Below are positions 1 to 7,600 of a stretch of 64,000 nt of DNA, piece by piece (the first letter of the stretch is position 1; each line of letters begins with the position of its first letter). Below the pieces are notes generated by a model. It had not been told where the DNA came from and ran no database searches. It saw only the letters and a program-made list of their open reading frames with translations. A program made the translations under genes and the position numbers. Source of the DNA: Pseudomonadota bacterium. Its GTDB lineage: Bacteria > Pseudomonadota > Alphaproteobacteria > Acetobacterales > Acetobacteraceae. Location of the stretch: NCBI GenBank assembly GCA_021845595.1, contig JAJZVV010000007.1, positions 1 through 64,000 of the forward strand, given 5' to 3'.

Positions 1-123
1 GGCGCTGCGAACGATGGACGAGTTGTGGAAGGCGCTCGGCCCGGCCGCCGACACCTTCAGCCCCGCCGAATGCAGCAACTACTTCCGTCATGCCGGATAT
101 TTCCAGTCAGACTGAAATTGCTC
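1..123 (+). mobile_element. Right end of an IS630-family insertion sequence (partial)
   Basis: Only the 3' end of the element lies in the window. The transposase reading frame stops at 113-115. Eight bases later the sequence reads TTGCTC followed by TAG. IS630/Tc1-type elements insert at TA dinucleotides, so the likely boundary is after base 123 with the target TA at 124-125. The outermost bases, read inward, are GAGCAATTTCAGTCTGA. The same GAGCAA-type termini flanked by CTA occur in the palindromic element at 18028-18092. The boundary is inferred because the left end is outside the window. Confidence 0.6.
2..115 (+). CDS. IS630-family transposase, C-terminal fragment
   Basis: Reading from base 2 gives 37 residues and a TGA stop. 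The peptide includes LWKALG near its start and FSPAECSNYFRHAGY near its end. This matches the C-terminal tail of DDE-type IS630 transposases, which typically read LW..IG..LD.F.P.EC.NYF..AGY. The catalytic DDE domain lies upstream, outside the window, so it cannot be judged whether the gene is intact. The stop lies eight bases before the presumed element end, which is usual for this family. The next gene is convergent (minus strand, stop at 156). Confidence 0.75.
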   Translation, partial: ALRTMDELWKALGPAADTFSPAECSNYFRHAGYFQSD

Positions 124-155
124 TAGCGCGCCTTGGCTCAGGGCCTGGCTATCCT

Positions 156-1760
156 TCAGGGATCAAGCAGCACCCCGGGATTGAGCAGCCCGCTCGGGTC
201 GAGCGCGCGCTTGGCGGCGGACAGCGCGGCGGCGAAGAGGTCGGGGCGCTGGCGATCATACCAGGGGCGGTGATCGCGGCCGACGGCGTGGTGATGGGTG
301 ATGGTGCCGCCGGCTTCGATGAGCGCGTCGGAGGCGGCGTTCTTGATCGCGCGCCACTGTTCGATCAGGGCCTCGGGCGGGCGGCCGGGGGCGCCGAGCG
401 CGTGGAAGGTGAAATAGGGTGCGGGTCCGTCCGGATAGGCGTGAGTGAAGCGGCAGGTCACCTGCCCGGGCCGGCCGGTGGCCTCGCGGATCGCCGCCTC
501 GGTCGCCGTCGTGACCGCGGCGTGGAAGGCCTCGAACCGGTCCCAGGTGATCGCGGTCTCGAACGTGTCGTTGATGACACCCCAGCCGACCGTGTGTTCG
601 CGCAGATAGGGCATGCGGATGAAGGCGGTGCGCCAGCGCTCGGCGGCGCCTTCGCGATGGGCGTCGGCGGCATCGGTCTCCGGCCGGCCGCCGTGGTCGG
701 CGCAGCATTCCAGCGCGCGGGCCATCCAGGCGTCGAGCGCATGGTCGCCCGATTCGAAGCCCAGCACCATGATCGCGACGCTACCGTCGGCAGCACCGGT
801 GTTGAGCGCCTCCTGCGGGTCGAGAATGCGGCAATTCGCTGGGTACAGACCGGCCTGGAGCAGCGCCCGCACGGCGCGGGCGGCGGCGAGGAAGTCCGGA
901 AACCGCACCGCACCGCCGGCGCGGAAGCGTGGCCGGTCCTGCAGCCGCATCCATGCCTCGGTGATGACGCCGAGAATACCCTCCGAGCCGATGAACAGCC
1001 GGTCCGGGCTCGGCCCGGCGCCGGAGCCGGGCAGCCGGCGAGTCTCCAGCGCCCCGGCCGGCGTGATGACGCGGACGCTCTCGACCATGTCATCGATATG
1101 GGTGAGGTGCGTGGCGTAATGCCCGCCCGAGCGGGTGGCGATCCAGCCACCAAGGGTGGAATATTCGAAACTCTGCGGAAAATGGCGCAACGTCAGCGCG
1201 TGGGGACGAAGCTGCGCCTCCAGCGCGGGGCCGAAAATGCCGCCCTCGATCCGCGCCGCGCGCGACGCCCGATCGACCTCCAGCACCCGGTCGAAATGGC
1301 GCAGATCGAGCGAGACGGCGCCGTGGTAGCGCTTCGAGTCGAGCCGCGGCTCGACTCCGCCGACCACGGAGGAGCCGGCTCCGAAGGGGATCAGCGCCGC
1401 CTGTGCCCCGCCGGCCCAATCCATCACGGCGGCGAGTTCGGCTTCGTTGCGCGGGTAGGCGACGAGGTCCGGGGCGTTGGCATAGTCGCCGAGCAACCCG
1501 CGCACCGTGTCGGGGTAGGATTTGCCGTAGGTGTGGGCGGCGCGATCATATGTCCCGGCCGTGCAGATCGCGGCGAGCGTGGCCGGCGGGGTGAGGCGCG
1601 AGGCCGGCAGCGTCAGGGCATCGAGCGACGGCGCCGCCCGCTCGGGGAAGCCGTCGGCGTGGAAGCGGGCCGCGTAGCGGCGGCGCACCGCGGCCAACTC
1701 CTCCGCGCTTGCGCCCTCGCCCTCGCGCCCCCAGCCGAAATGCTTGAGCCGTGCCGTCAT
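156..1760 (-). CDS. FAD-linked oxidase, alkylglycerone-phosphate-synthase-like
   Basis: This 534-residue protein has the PCMH/VAO FAD-binding fold. A PFGAGSSVVGG stretch lies at about residues 125-135, where the FAD pyrophosphate is held. A glycine-rich IGSEGILGVIT segment follows, and a C-terminal FAD-oxidase domain ends with HHHAVGRDH near residue 489. The triple-His motif is typical of alkyl-dihydroxyacetonephosphate synthase relatives. No ether-lipid genes are adjacent, so the substrate is unknown. An in-frame ATG 18 codons upstream exists, but the ATG at 1760 is preceded by GGGAGG at good spacing and starts the conserved part. It may be a D-2-hydroxyacid or glycolate-type oxidase instead. 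The family assignment is firm and the reaction is not. Confidence 0.85.
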   Translation of the reverse strand: MTARLKHFGWGREGEGASAEELAAVRRRYAARFHADGFPERAAPSLDALTLPASRLTPPATLAAICTAGTYDRAAHTYGKSYPDTVRGLLGDYANAPDLVAYPRNEAELAAVMDWAGGAQAALIPFGAGSSVVGGVEPRLDSKRYHGAVSLDLRHFDRVLEVDRASRAARIEGGIFGPALEAQLRPHALTLRHFPQSFEYSTLGGWIATRSGGHYATHLTHIDDMVESVRVITPAGALETRRLPGSGAGPSPDRLFIGSEGILGVITEAWMRLQDRPRFRAGGAVRFPDFLAAARAVRALLQAGLYPANCRILDPQEALNTGAADGSVAIMVLGFESGDHALDAWMARALECCADHGGRPETDAADAHREGAAERWRTAFIRMPYLREHTVGWGVINDTFETAITWDRFEAFHAAVTTATEAAIREATGRPGQVTCRFTHAYPDGPAPYFTFHALGAPGRPPEALIEQWRAIKNAASDALIEAGGTITHHHAVGRDHRPWYDRQRPDLFAAALSAAKRALDPSGLLNPGVLLDP

Positions 1761-1841
1761 CGTCGCCTCCCGGATTTGGCGCCGATCTGACGCCCGCGGC
1801 GCGGCGTCGGTCAAGACGGGTCGTGGCCCCGATCCGCCCGG

Positions 1842-2420
1842 TCAGAGCAGCCGGAGCAGGAGGAAGCCGCCGATGATCCCGCCGGCCAGCAGGGTCGTCA
1901 CCAACCCCAGGCGCCGCTCGATGAAACCGCGCACCGGGTCGCCGAAGGCGCGCAGCAGCGCGGCCAGCAGCAGGAACCGCGCGCCCCGCGTCGCCAGACT
2001 CGCCATCATGAACAGGGTAAAATCGAACCGTGCCGCGCCGGAGGCGATGGTGACGAGCTTGTAGGGGATCGGCGTCAGCCCCTTGATCAGGATCACCCAC
2101 AGACCCCACCGGGCGTAGGTCTCCTGGAACCGGGCGAAGGCCGCATCGTAATGGTAGAGCTTCAGGATCGGCGCGGCGATCTGGTTGAACAGCGCGTAGC
2201 CGATGAAATACCCGAGCGCGCCGCCGGCGACGCTGGCCAGCGTGCAGATCAGCGCCAGCCGCCAGGCGCGCTTCGGCCGCGCCAGGGCCATCGGGATCAG
2301 CAGCGCATCCGGCGGCACCGGGAACACGCTGCTCTCGGCGAAGGCGACGACCGCGAGCCAGACCGGAGCTCGCGGCGAGCCGGCCAGCGCCAGCACGCGG
2401 GCATAGAGGCGATGGAGCAC
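1842..2420 (-). CDS. YqaA/DedA-family (VTT domain) membrane protein
   Basis: A 192-residue integral membrane protein. The N-terminal hydrophobic segment carries AESSVFPVPPD, the family signature E(S)xxPxPxD. It is followed by a re-entrant or transmembrane stretch (VAGGALGYFIG) and a second conserved block, ILIKGLTPIPYKLVTIASG, at about residues 115-133. C-terminal helices complete the SNARE-associated/VTT fold. DedA-superfamily proteins are linked to lipid scrambling and membrane homeostasis. The YqaA branch has no assigned reaction. The neighbouring gene on the same strand is an LpxR-like outer-membrane enzyme ending 10 bp away, so both genes may serve the envelope, which is inference. Start ATG at 2420. 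Confidence 0.85.
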   Translation of the reverse strand: MLHRLYARVLALAGSPRAPVWLAVVAFAESSVFPVPPDALLIPMALARPKRAWRLALICTLASVAGGALGYFIGYALFNQIAAPILKLYHYDAAFARFQETYARWGLWVILIKGLTPIPYKLVTIASGAARFDFTLFMMASLATRGARFLLLAALLRAFGDPVRGFIERRLGLVTTLLAGGIIGGFLLLRLL

Positions 2421-2430
2421 GGCCTGCCGA

Positions 2431-3441
2431 TCAGAACCGGAACGAGGCGGCGAGCGAGCCGAACTGGTGCAGCCCGGCGCGCTGCGTGCGGAACTCCGCC
2501 GTCTGAAAGGCTTGCGTATAGGAAATGCGCACCCCGTCGAGGATCATCGCCAGACCGATTTCGAGCTCACCCTGCAGCGGCACCAGCGAGACCGTCGGGC
2601 TGGTGCGGAAATTGTTGCCGGTGATCAGCATATCGTGCGCGACACCCTCGCCATGGGCACCGACGAACGCGTACCAGTCGAACGGCGCCACCGGCGTATA
2701 GGCATCGCCGCCGCTCGGCCCCGGGAACACCCGCGGGACGCCGAAGTCCGACTGCAGACCCTGGCCGATGCGGATGACGCCACCCGTCATCGCGTAGATG
2801 CGGAGATTGCCGAGCCCGACCGAGACGTCCGGCAGCACGTCGGTCTCCAGCCCGCCCAAGGTTCCCGTGTTCAGGCGCCAGATGCGGGCGCTGACGAACT
2901 CCGCCACCGGCTCGTCCTGGATCTGGTAGGTGCCCCAGCCTCGCGTGCCTTTCTGGCCGATGATGCTGTGGAACCCGTTCTGCACCAGCTGGCCGCCGGC
3001 GTCGGGACCGACGAGCCCGATATCCACGCCGATGATGCTGCGCGTCGTCGTGGTGTCCTGCAGCAGCGCGAAATCCGCCGTCAGCACCCCCGCGAACGGC
3101 CGGTCACCCGCCGGCGGATGCCCCGACGTGGTGTCGGCCGGCGTGTAGATCGACTGGCCGATATTGACGCTGACGCGCTGCCGCCCCTCGCCCCACAGGT
3201 CGCGCCCGATGCGACTCGCGAAGTCCGGAACGTCCTCGGTGGGCGAGGTATAGCCGAGGAGCAGGCCGTTGACGTAGTACCGATCCGGCAGGTCAGACGA
3301 CGTGATCGAGGCGTTCTCGTCCTGAAAGGTCCAGATCGCCTGCGGATCCGGCGGCGGCACCGCGGCCAGCGCGCTGCTCGCCGCCAGTGAAAGGCCGCTC
3401 GCCGCGATCAAACGCGCGATGACGGAGGAGGCTCGGGCCAT
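2431..3441 (-). CDS. lpxR: LpxR-family lipid A 3'-O-deacylase, outer membrane
   Basis: This 336-residue protein has a clear N-terminal signal peptide (cleavage near AxA, about residue 27) and a C-terminal residue Phe as in outer-membrane beta-barrels. It aligns by eye to Salmonella LpxR over several blocks: a YYVNGLLLGY strand, IGQSIYTP, DRPFAG, GLVGPDAGGQ..QNGFHSIIG and a C-terminal EFRT block. His158 in FHSIIG corresponds to the essential LpxR histidine. The N-terminal Asn-Asp catalytic pair is less clear here, because the sequence reads DENAS. LpxR removes the 3'-acyloxyacyl chain of lipid A in a calcium-dependent way. An AT-rich promoter-like patch precedes the gene. Assignment to the family is strong; activity is inferred. 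Confidence 0.85.
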   Translation of the reverse strand: MARASSVIARLIAASGLSLAASSALAAVPPPDPQAIWTFQDENASITSSDLPDRYYVNGLLLGYTSPTEDVPDFASRIGRDLWGEGRQRVSVNIGQSIYTPADTTSGHPPAGDRPFAGVLTADFALLQDTTTTRSIIGVDIGLVGPDAGGQLVQNGFHSIIGQKGTRGWGTYQIQDEPVAEFVSARIWRLNTGTLGGLETDVLPDVSVGLGNLRIYAMTGGVIRIGQGLQSDFGVPRVFPGPSGGDAYTPVAPFDWYAFVGAHGEGVAHDMLITGNNFRTSPTVSLVPLQGELEIGLAMILDGVRISYTQAFQTAEFRTQRAGLHQFGSLAASFRF

Positions 3442-3470
3442 AGGGTACCCACGGTCATTGAACGGACTTA

Positions 3471-3498
3471 TAAATATAGCTTAATTCTTGGCCTGCAA
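3471..3498 (-). promoter_or_regulatory. Possible housekeeping promoter of lpxR
   Basis: On the minus strand TTGCAG (3498-3493) and TATTTA (3476-3471) are separated by 16 bp, 30 bp upstream of the lpxR ATG. The patch is strikingly AT-rich for this genome. It is a two-box match only and has not been tested. Confidence 0.3.
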
Positions 3499-3593
3499 AC
3501 CCCACCCTGGCCCCGGCGCGATGGGAGGGGGGCGGCGTGAGGCCACGCGTCGGCGTTCGGCCCGTCGCCGGCGCGACCGCCCCGACCCGGGGG

Positions 3594-5381
3594 CTATTTC
3601 CTGTCGGGCAGGGCGAAAACCCAGAGCACGGCACCATCGTCCGGCAGGGCGACGTCCGGGGCCAGGGTCGCGAGTTCCTGCCCCTGGCCCGAGCCGTTGC
3701 CAACCGGCAGCGCGATGTACTGCTTGCCGTTCACGCTGTAGCTGATCGGGAAGCTGTTCACCGCATTGTTGGTGCGCATGTGCCACAGGACCTTGCCGGT
3801 GGCGGCGTCGAAGGCCCGAAACTCGCGGTCCCAGGAGCCCGCGAACACGATCCCGCCCGCGGTCGGCAACACCGCGCTCGTGGCCGGCGCGTGCTGGCGG
3901 AACGACCACGTCGTGGACCGGTCCGTCAGCTTCAGCGCGTCCACCCGCCCGACATTACCGTCGCTGCCGGGAACGAGGTTGCGCGAGAACATCGAATGGC
4001 CGCCGCCGGTATAAGGCTTCCCGGGTTCCAGCGGCACCGGGGTGGTGAAGGCGCAGAATTCGTTGAGCGGGAGGAACAGCGTCTGCGTGTCCGGGTTGAA
4101 GGCCGTCGCCGGCCAGCCGCGGGCCCCGGGATCGGACGGGCAGTTCAACGTCGACTGGCCGATATGGGGAATGGTGGCGGCGCTGATCGTCTTGGCGCCG
4201 GTCTTCGCGTCGATGGTCTCGACCACGTTCTGCGGCACCGTCTCCTGCGCCCACAGCCACTCGCCCGTGGTCCGATCGACCGCCTCGACGATGCCGAGCT
4301 TGCCGACGGTGACGACCATTTTGCGCACCGTGCCCTTGAACGGCAGATCGACCAGCATCTGTTCGAACGCGTCGTCGAGGTCCCAGGTATCGTTCGGGAG
4401 ATGCTGGTAGTGCCACCGCAGTTTGCCGGTGGCGACGTCGATGGCCAGGGTCGAATCCGAGTAGAGCGCCGCGTTCGTCACGCCCGGCGCCACTTTCGGC
4501 GGCTGGGTGCCGCGCATCTCGGCGATCCACGGATACGGCTCGCCGACACCGAAAAACACCAGGTTCTGCTGCGGATCGAACGAGCCGCCCGCCCACACGG
4601 AAACGCCATACCGCCCCTCCAGCGGCACGCCGTTCCAGCTGTCCGAATTGGGATCGCCCGGATGCGCGATCGTCCAGACCCGCCATTTCTCCGCGCCGGT
4701 ATTCACGTCATGGGCCGAAATGAAGCAGCCGCCGGGCTGGCCGTTGCCGCAGCCGCTCATGCCCTGAATGACCAAGCCGCGCGCGACGAGCGGACCGGCG
4801 GTGTACCGCCAGCCCTGGCGCCAGTCCGCGGTGGCGCGATCCCACACGACCTTGCCCGTTCGCGCGTCCAGCGCCACCAGGTGCGCATCGGATGTGCTGA
4901 TCAGCAGCTTGTCCTCGAAGATGGCCATGCTGCGCTTGACGAGATCGTTGCCACCGCTCTCGACCAGTTTCGGCGGCAGGTCGCGCCGATACTCCCAGAT
5001 CAGATCCCCCGTCGCGGCGTTGAGCGCCTGAACCCTGTCGCCGAAGCTGCCGATATACAGGATGCCGTCATGCACGATCGGCGTGCCCTCGGCCGCCCCG
5101 CTCGGCAGCGACCACGCCCAGGCCACCTGCAGGTCCTTGACGTTGTCCTTGGTGATTTGCTTCAGCGGGCTGTAGCCGAAGCCATCGTAGGTGCGACGCC
5201 ACATCAGCCAGTCGGCCGGGTCGGGGTGCAGCAGCATGTCCTCGCTGACCGGGCGCAGCTTGCGGGTCAACTCGGCCGAACTCGGCTGCGCCTGCGCCGG
5301 GACGCCCCCGAGCAGCATGGGGACGAGCGCAGACGCCATCATCGCGACGATCGTGGATGCGAGGCGTTTCGGGGCCGACAT
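3594..5381 (-). CDS. Periplasmic PQQ-dependent dehydrogenase (quinoprotein ADH-like)
   Basis: A 595-residue protein with a signal peptide (cleavage after AQA, about residue 32) and an eight-bladed PQQ propeller. Repeated tryptophan-docking motifs such as AATGDLIWE, ARTGKVVW, VATGKLRW, RTTGEWLW and AATGKVLWH are visible. It is close to the PQQ alcohol-dehydrogenase type that carries a GGCFISAHD block. The vicinal CC disulfide of methanol dehydrogenases is absent. Around the expected metal site the residues are Asn213, Glu281 and Asp334, with an extra Asp336 two residues on. There is no C-terminal cytochrome c domain, so an external electron acceptor is needed. The ATG at 5381 is preceded by GGAGG. 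No mxa, xox or pqq genes are nearby. Confidence 0.88.
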   Translation of the reverse strand: MSAPKRLASTIVAMMASALVPMLLGGVPAQAQPSSAELTRKLRPVSEDMLLHPDPADWLMWRRTYDGFGYSPLKQITKDNVKDLQVAWAWSLPSGAAEGTPIVHDGILYIGSFGDRVQALNAATGDLIWEYRRDLPPKLVESGGNDLVKRSMAIFEDKLLISTSDAHLVALDARTGKVVWDRATADWRQGWRYTAGPLVARGLVIQGMSGCGNGQPGGCFISAHDVNTGAEKWRVWTIAHPGDPNSDSWNGVPLEGRYGVSVWAGGSFDPQQNLVFFGVGEPYPWIAEMRGTQPPKVAPGVTNAALYSDSTLAIDVATGKLRWHYQHLPNDTWDLDDAFEQMLVDLPFKGTVRKMVVTVGKLGIVEAVDRTTGEWLWAQETVPQNVVETIDAKTGAKTISAATIPHIGQSTLNCPSDPGARGWPATAFNPDTQTLFLPLNEFCAFTTPVPLEPGKPYTGGGHSMFSRNLVPGSDGNVGRVDALKLTDRSTTWSFRQHAPATSAVLPTAGGIVFAGSWDREFRAFDAATGKVLWHMRTNNAVNSFPISYSVNGKQYIALPVGNGSGQGQELATLAPDVALPDDGAVLWVFALPDRK

Positions 5382-5579
5382 CGTTCGCGCGTTCCTCCGC
5401 TTGGTCGAGGCGACCACAACCCGGTTGTCGGGACCGGCCGCGCCGACAGCGCAACGCCCGATAGAATCGCTGGCGATCGCAGGGTGCCGGCCGGTCCAGA
5501 CGGCGTCAAGCCGGCCGATTTGACACCAGCGCGCTTCCCGACGGATCCTGGCAAGGTTCGGTAACGGCTGGAGGAACCT

Positions 5580-6098
5580 ATGCCACCTGCTGCGATGCGC
5601 GCCGCGCTCGGCTTCATTGCCGCGGCGCTCTCGGTGTTGACGTTCCAGCAGGCGGTGTGGGGGCTGCTGCATGCGCTCGCCCTGCCGGGGCTGGCGACGC
5701 CGATGCCGTTTCCGACGGACCCGGTCATTCCCTATGGGCTGCCAAGGATCCTCAACGACTGCCTGCTCGGCGGGATCTGCGGCGCGCTCTTCGGCCTCGT
5801 AGCCCCGCGGCTGGCCGGCCCGCTCTGGGTGTGGGGGCTCGCCATGGGCGTGATCGTCGCGATCGCCGGATTGGTCGTCGGCCCGGCGGTCAAGCATTAT
5901 CAGATCGGCGCCCGCTGGATGTCGCTCAGGACCTATACGACCATGCTGACCATTCTGCTCAGCTATGGCCTGCCCATGGGCACCCGTGGCGGCATGCCGC
6001 TGGCCGCGGCGCGTGCCCTTCTGGTCGACGGAGCCTGGGGCATCGGGGCCGGGGTCATTCTGGCGCTGACCGGGTCGCGACTCCGCCGCCGCACCTGA
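5580..6098 (+). CDS. Small multi-pass membrane protein of unknown function
   Basis: A 172-residue protein with about four hydrophobic segments: near residues 5-30, 58-75, 82-103 and 145-165. A soluble loop with TDPVIPYGLPRILNDC lies between the first two. It has a strong ribosome-binding site (CTGGAGGAACCT before the ATG). I do not recognise a family with confidence. It begins 198 bp from the divergently transcribed PQQ dehydrogenase and ends 131 bp before an MFS permease on the same strand, so it need not belong to either. Confidence 0.65.
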   Translation: MPPAAMRAALGFIAAALSVLTFQQAVWGLLHALALPGLATPMPFPTDPVIPYGLPRILNDCLLGGICGALFGLVAPRLAGPLWVWGLAMGVIVAIAGLVVGPAVKHYQIGARWMSLRTYTTMLTILLSYGLPMGTRGGMPLAAARALLVDGAWGIGAGVILALTGSRLRRRT

Positions 6099-6137
6099 GC
6101 CCGCAGCAGGGCGACCGCGTCGGCCGCAACCCCTTCC

Positions 6138-6169
6138 CCAATCCCCGTCTGGCCCAATCCCCGTCTGGC
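6138..6169. repeat. Tandem 16-bp direct repeat (two copies)
   Basis: CCAATCCCCGTCTGGC occurs twice head to tail between the small membrane protein gene and the MFS permease gene. No further copies were noticed in the window. It may be a slippage duplication. Confidence 0.8.
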
Positions 6170-6229
6170 GCTCGCCATCAAGTCAGTTCATTCTCGGGTC
6201 ATCCAATGAAAGCCGGGAGGGACGGACGG

Positions 6230-7531
6230 ATGACGGCAAGCTCGCCGAGGGTTCGGGCGATGCAGCGGGCAGCACTCGCGCTGCTGGTGCTCGCCGGAGT
6301 GATCAACTACATCGACCGCGCGACGCTGGCCATCGCCAACCCGTTGATCCGCCATGATCTCGGCCTTTCGATCCGCGACATGGGATTGCTGTTGTCGGCG
6401 TTCCTCTGGGCCTACGCCTTCGCGCAGCTTCCCTCCGGCGCGCTGATCGACCGGCTCGGCCCGCGCCTGCTGCTGACGCTCGGCCTCGCCGTCTGGTCCG
6501 GCGCGCAGGTTCTGGGCGGGCTGGTGCGGAATTTTCCCGAGTTCTACGGGGCCCGCATGCTGCTCGGCCTGGGCGAGGGTCCGCAGTTCCCGACCTGCGC
6601 GCGGGTCGTGCGCGACTGGTTCAACCTGCGCTCGCGAGGCCTGGCAACGGGCATCTTCAACTGCGCCTCCACCCTCGGCACGGCAATCGCCGCGCCGCTG
6701 CTCACCTGGCTGATGTTCGTCTTCGGCTGGCGCGGCATGTTCATCGTCATGGGCGTCGCCGGGCTGATCGTCGCGGCGCTGTGGTATGCCGTCTATCGGG
6801 CGCCGAGTGTCTACGGGCTCGACGCCGAGGAACGGGCGCATCTGGTCGAGGGCGACCCGCCGGGCGAGGCGCCGCGCATCACCTTTGCCGAATGGAAAGC
6901 GCTGTTCCGCTTCCGCACCACGTGGGGGATGATCGCGGGCTATTTCGGCACGATCTATCTGACCTGGATCTACACCGCCTGGCTGCCCGGCTATCTCGAG
7001 CTGGAACGGCACATGAGTATCGGCAAGACCGGCTGGGTGGCCTCGATCCCCTATGCGTTCGGGGTCGTCGGCGGCATCCTGGGCGGCTACGTCACCGACT
7101 GGCTGATGGCCCGCGGCGCGGCGCCGATCGCCAGCCGCAAATATCCCATGGCGCTGGCGCTGGCCGGGACCGCGCTGGCCACCGTTGGTGCGGCGTTGGT
7201 GGCCAGCAACGTGCTGGCGGTGGCCTTCATATCGCTCGCCATCTTCCTCGTCTTTGTCACCAGTTCGGCGTGCTGGTCGATGGCCTCGGTGGCGGCGCCG
7301 TCCAACTGCACCGCATCGCTGGGCGCGATCCAGAATTTCGGCGGCTATCTCGGCGGCGCGCTCGCGCCGACGATCACCGGCATCATCGTCCAGGAGACGG
7401 GCTCATTCGTGCCCGCCCTGCTGGTCGGCGCCGTGATCGGCCTCGCCTCTGCGGTCGCCTATGTCGTCATCATCCGGGCCCCGATCACGCCGGCGCAGCT
7501 CGGCGGGACGACGCTCGCGTACGCGGAGTGA
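6230..7531 (+). CDS. MFS permease, anion:cation symporter (ACS) type
   Basis: This 433-residue transporter has 12 predicted membrane helices. The N-terminal INYIDRATLAIANP block and the loop LIDRLGPR between helices 2 and 3 are typical of the ACS family (glucarate, galactonate, phthalate and tartrate permeases). It likely imports an organic anion with protons; the substrate is not readable from sequence. GGGAGG at 6215-6220 selects the ATG at 6230 over the ATG at 6206. The next gene is convergent and encodes a ThDP-dependent enzyme that could act on a 2-oxo acid, which is only a contextual hint. Confidence 0.88.
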   Translation: MTASSPRVRAMQRAALALLVLAGVINYIDRATLAIANPLIRHDLGLSIRDMGLLLSAFLWAYAFAQLPSGALIDRLGPRLLLTLGLAVWSGAQVLGGLVRNFPEFYGARMLLGLGEGPQFPTCARVVRDWFNLRSRGLATGIFNCASTLGTAIAAPLLTWLMFVFGWRGMFIVMGVAGLIVAALWYAVYRAPSVYGLDAEERAHLVEGDPPGEAPRITFAEWKALFRFRTTWGMIAGYFGTIYLTWIYTAWLPGYLELERHMSIGKTGWVASIPYAFGVVGGILGGYVTDWLMARGAAPIASRKYPMALALAGTALATVGAALVASNVLAVAFISLAIFLVFVTSSACWSMASVAAPSNCTASLGAIQNFGGYLGGALAPTITGIIVQETGSFVPALLVGAVIGLASAVAYVVIIRAPITPAQLGGTTLAYAE

Positions 7532-7600
7532 CCGATGGCGCGTGCCGCGCGCTGTCAGACCAGCCGGCCGAGATGCTGACACGTCTCGGCCAGTTGGTAA

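Noticed and set aside
3794-3909. Cytochrome c domain in the PQQ dehydrogenase C-terminus
   Set aside because: No CxxCH heme motif is present; the protein ends after the propeller.
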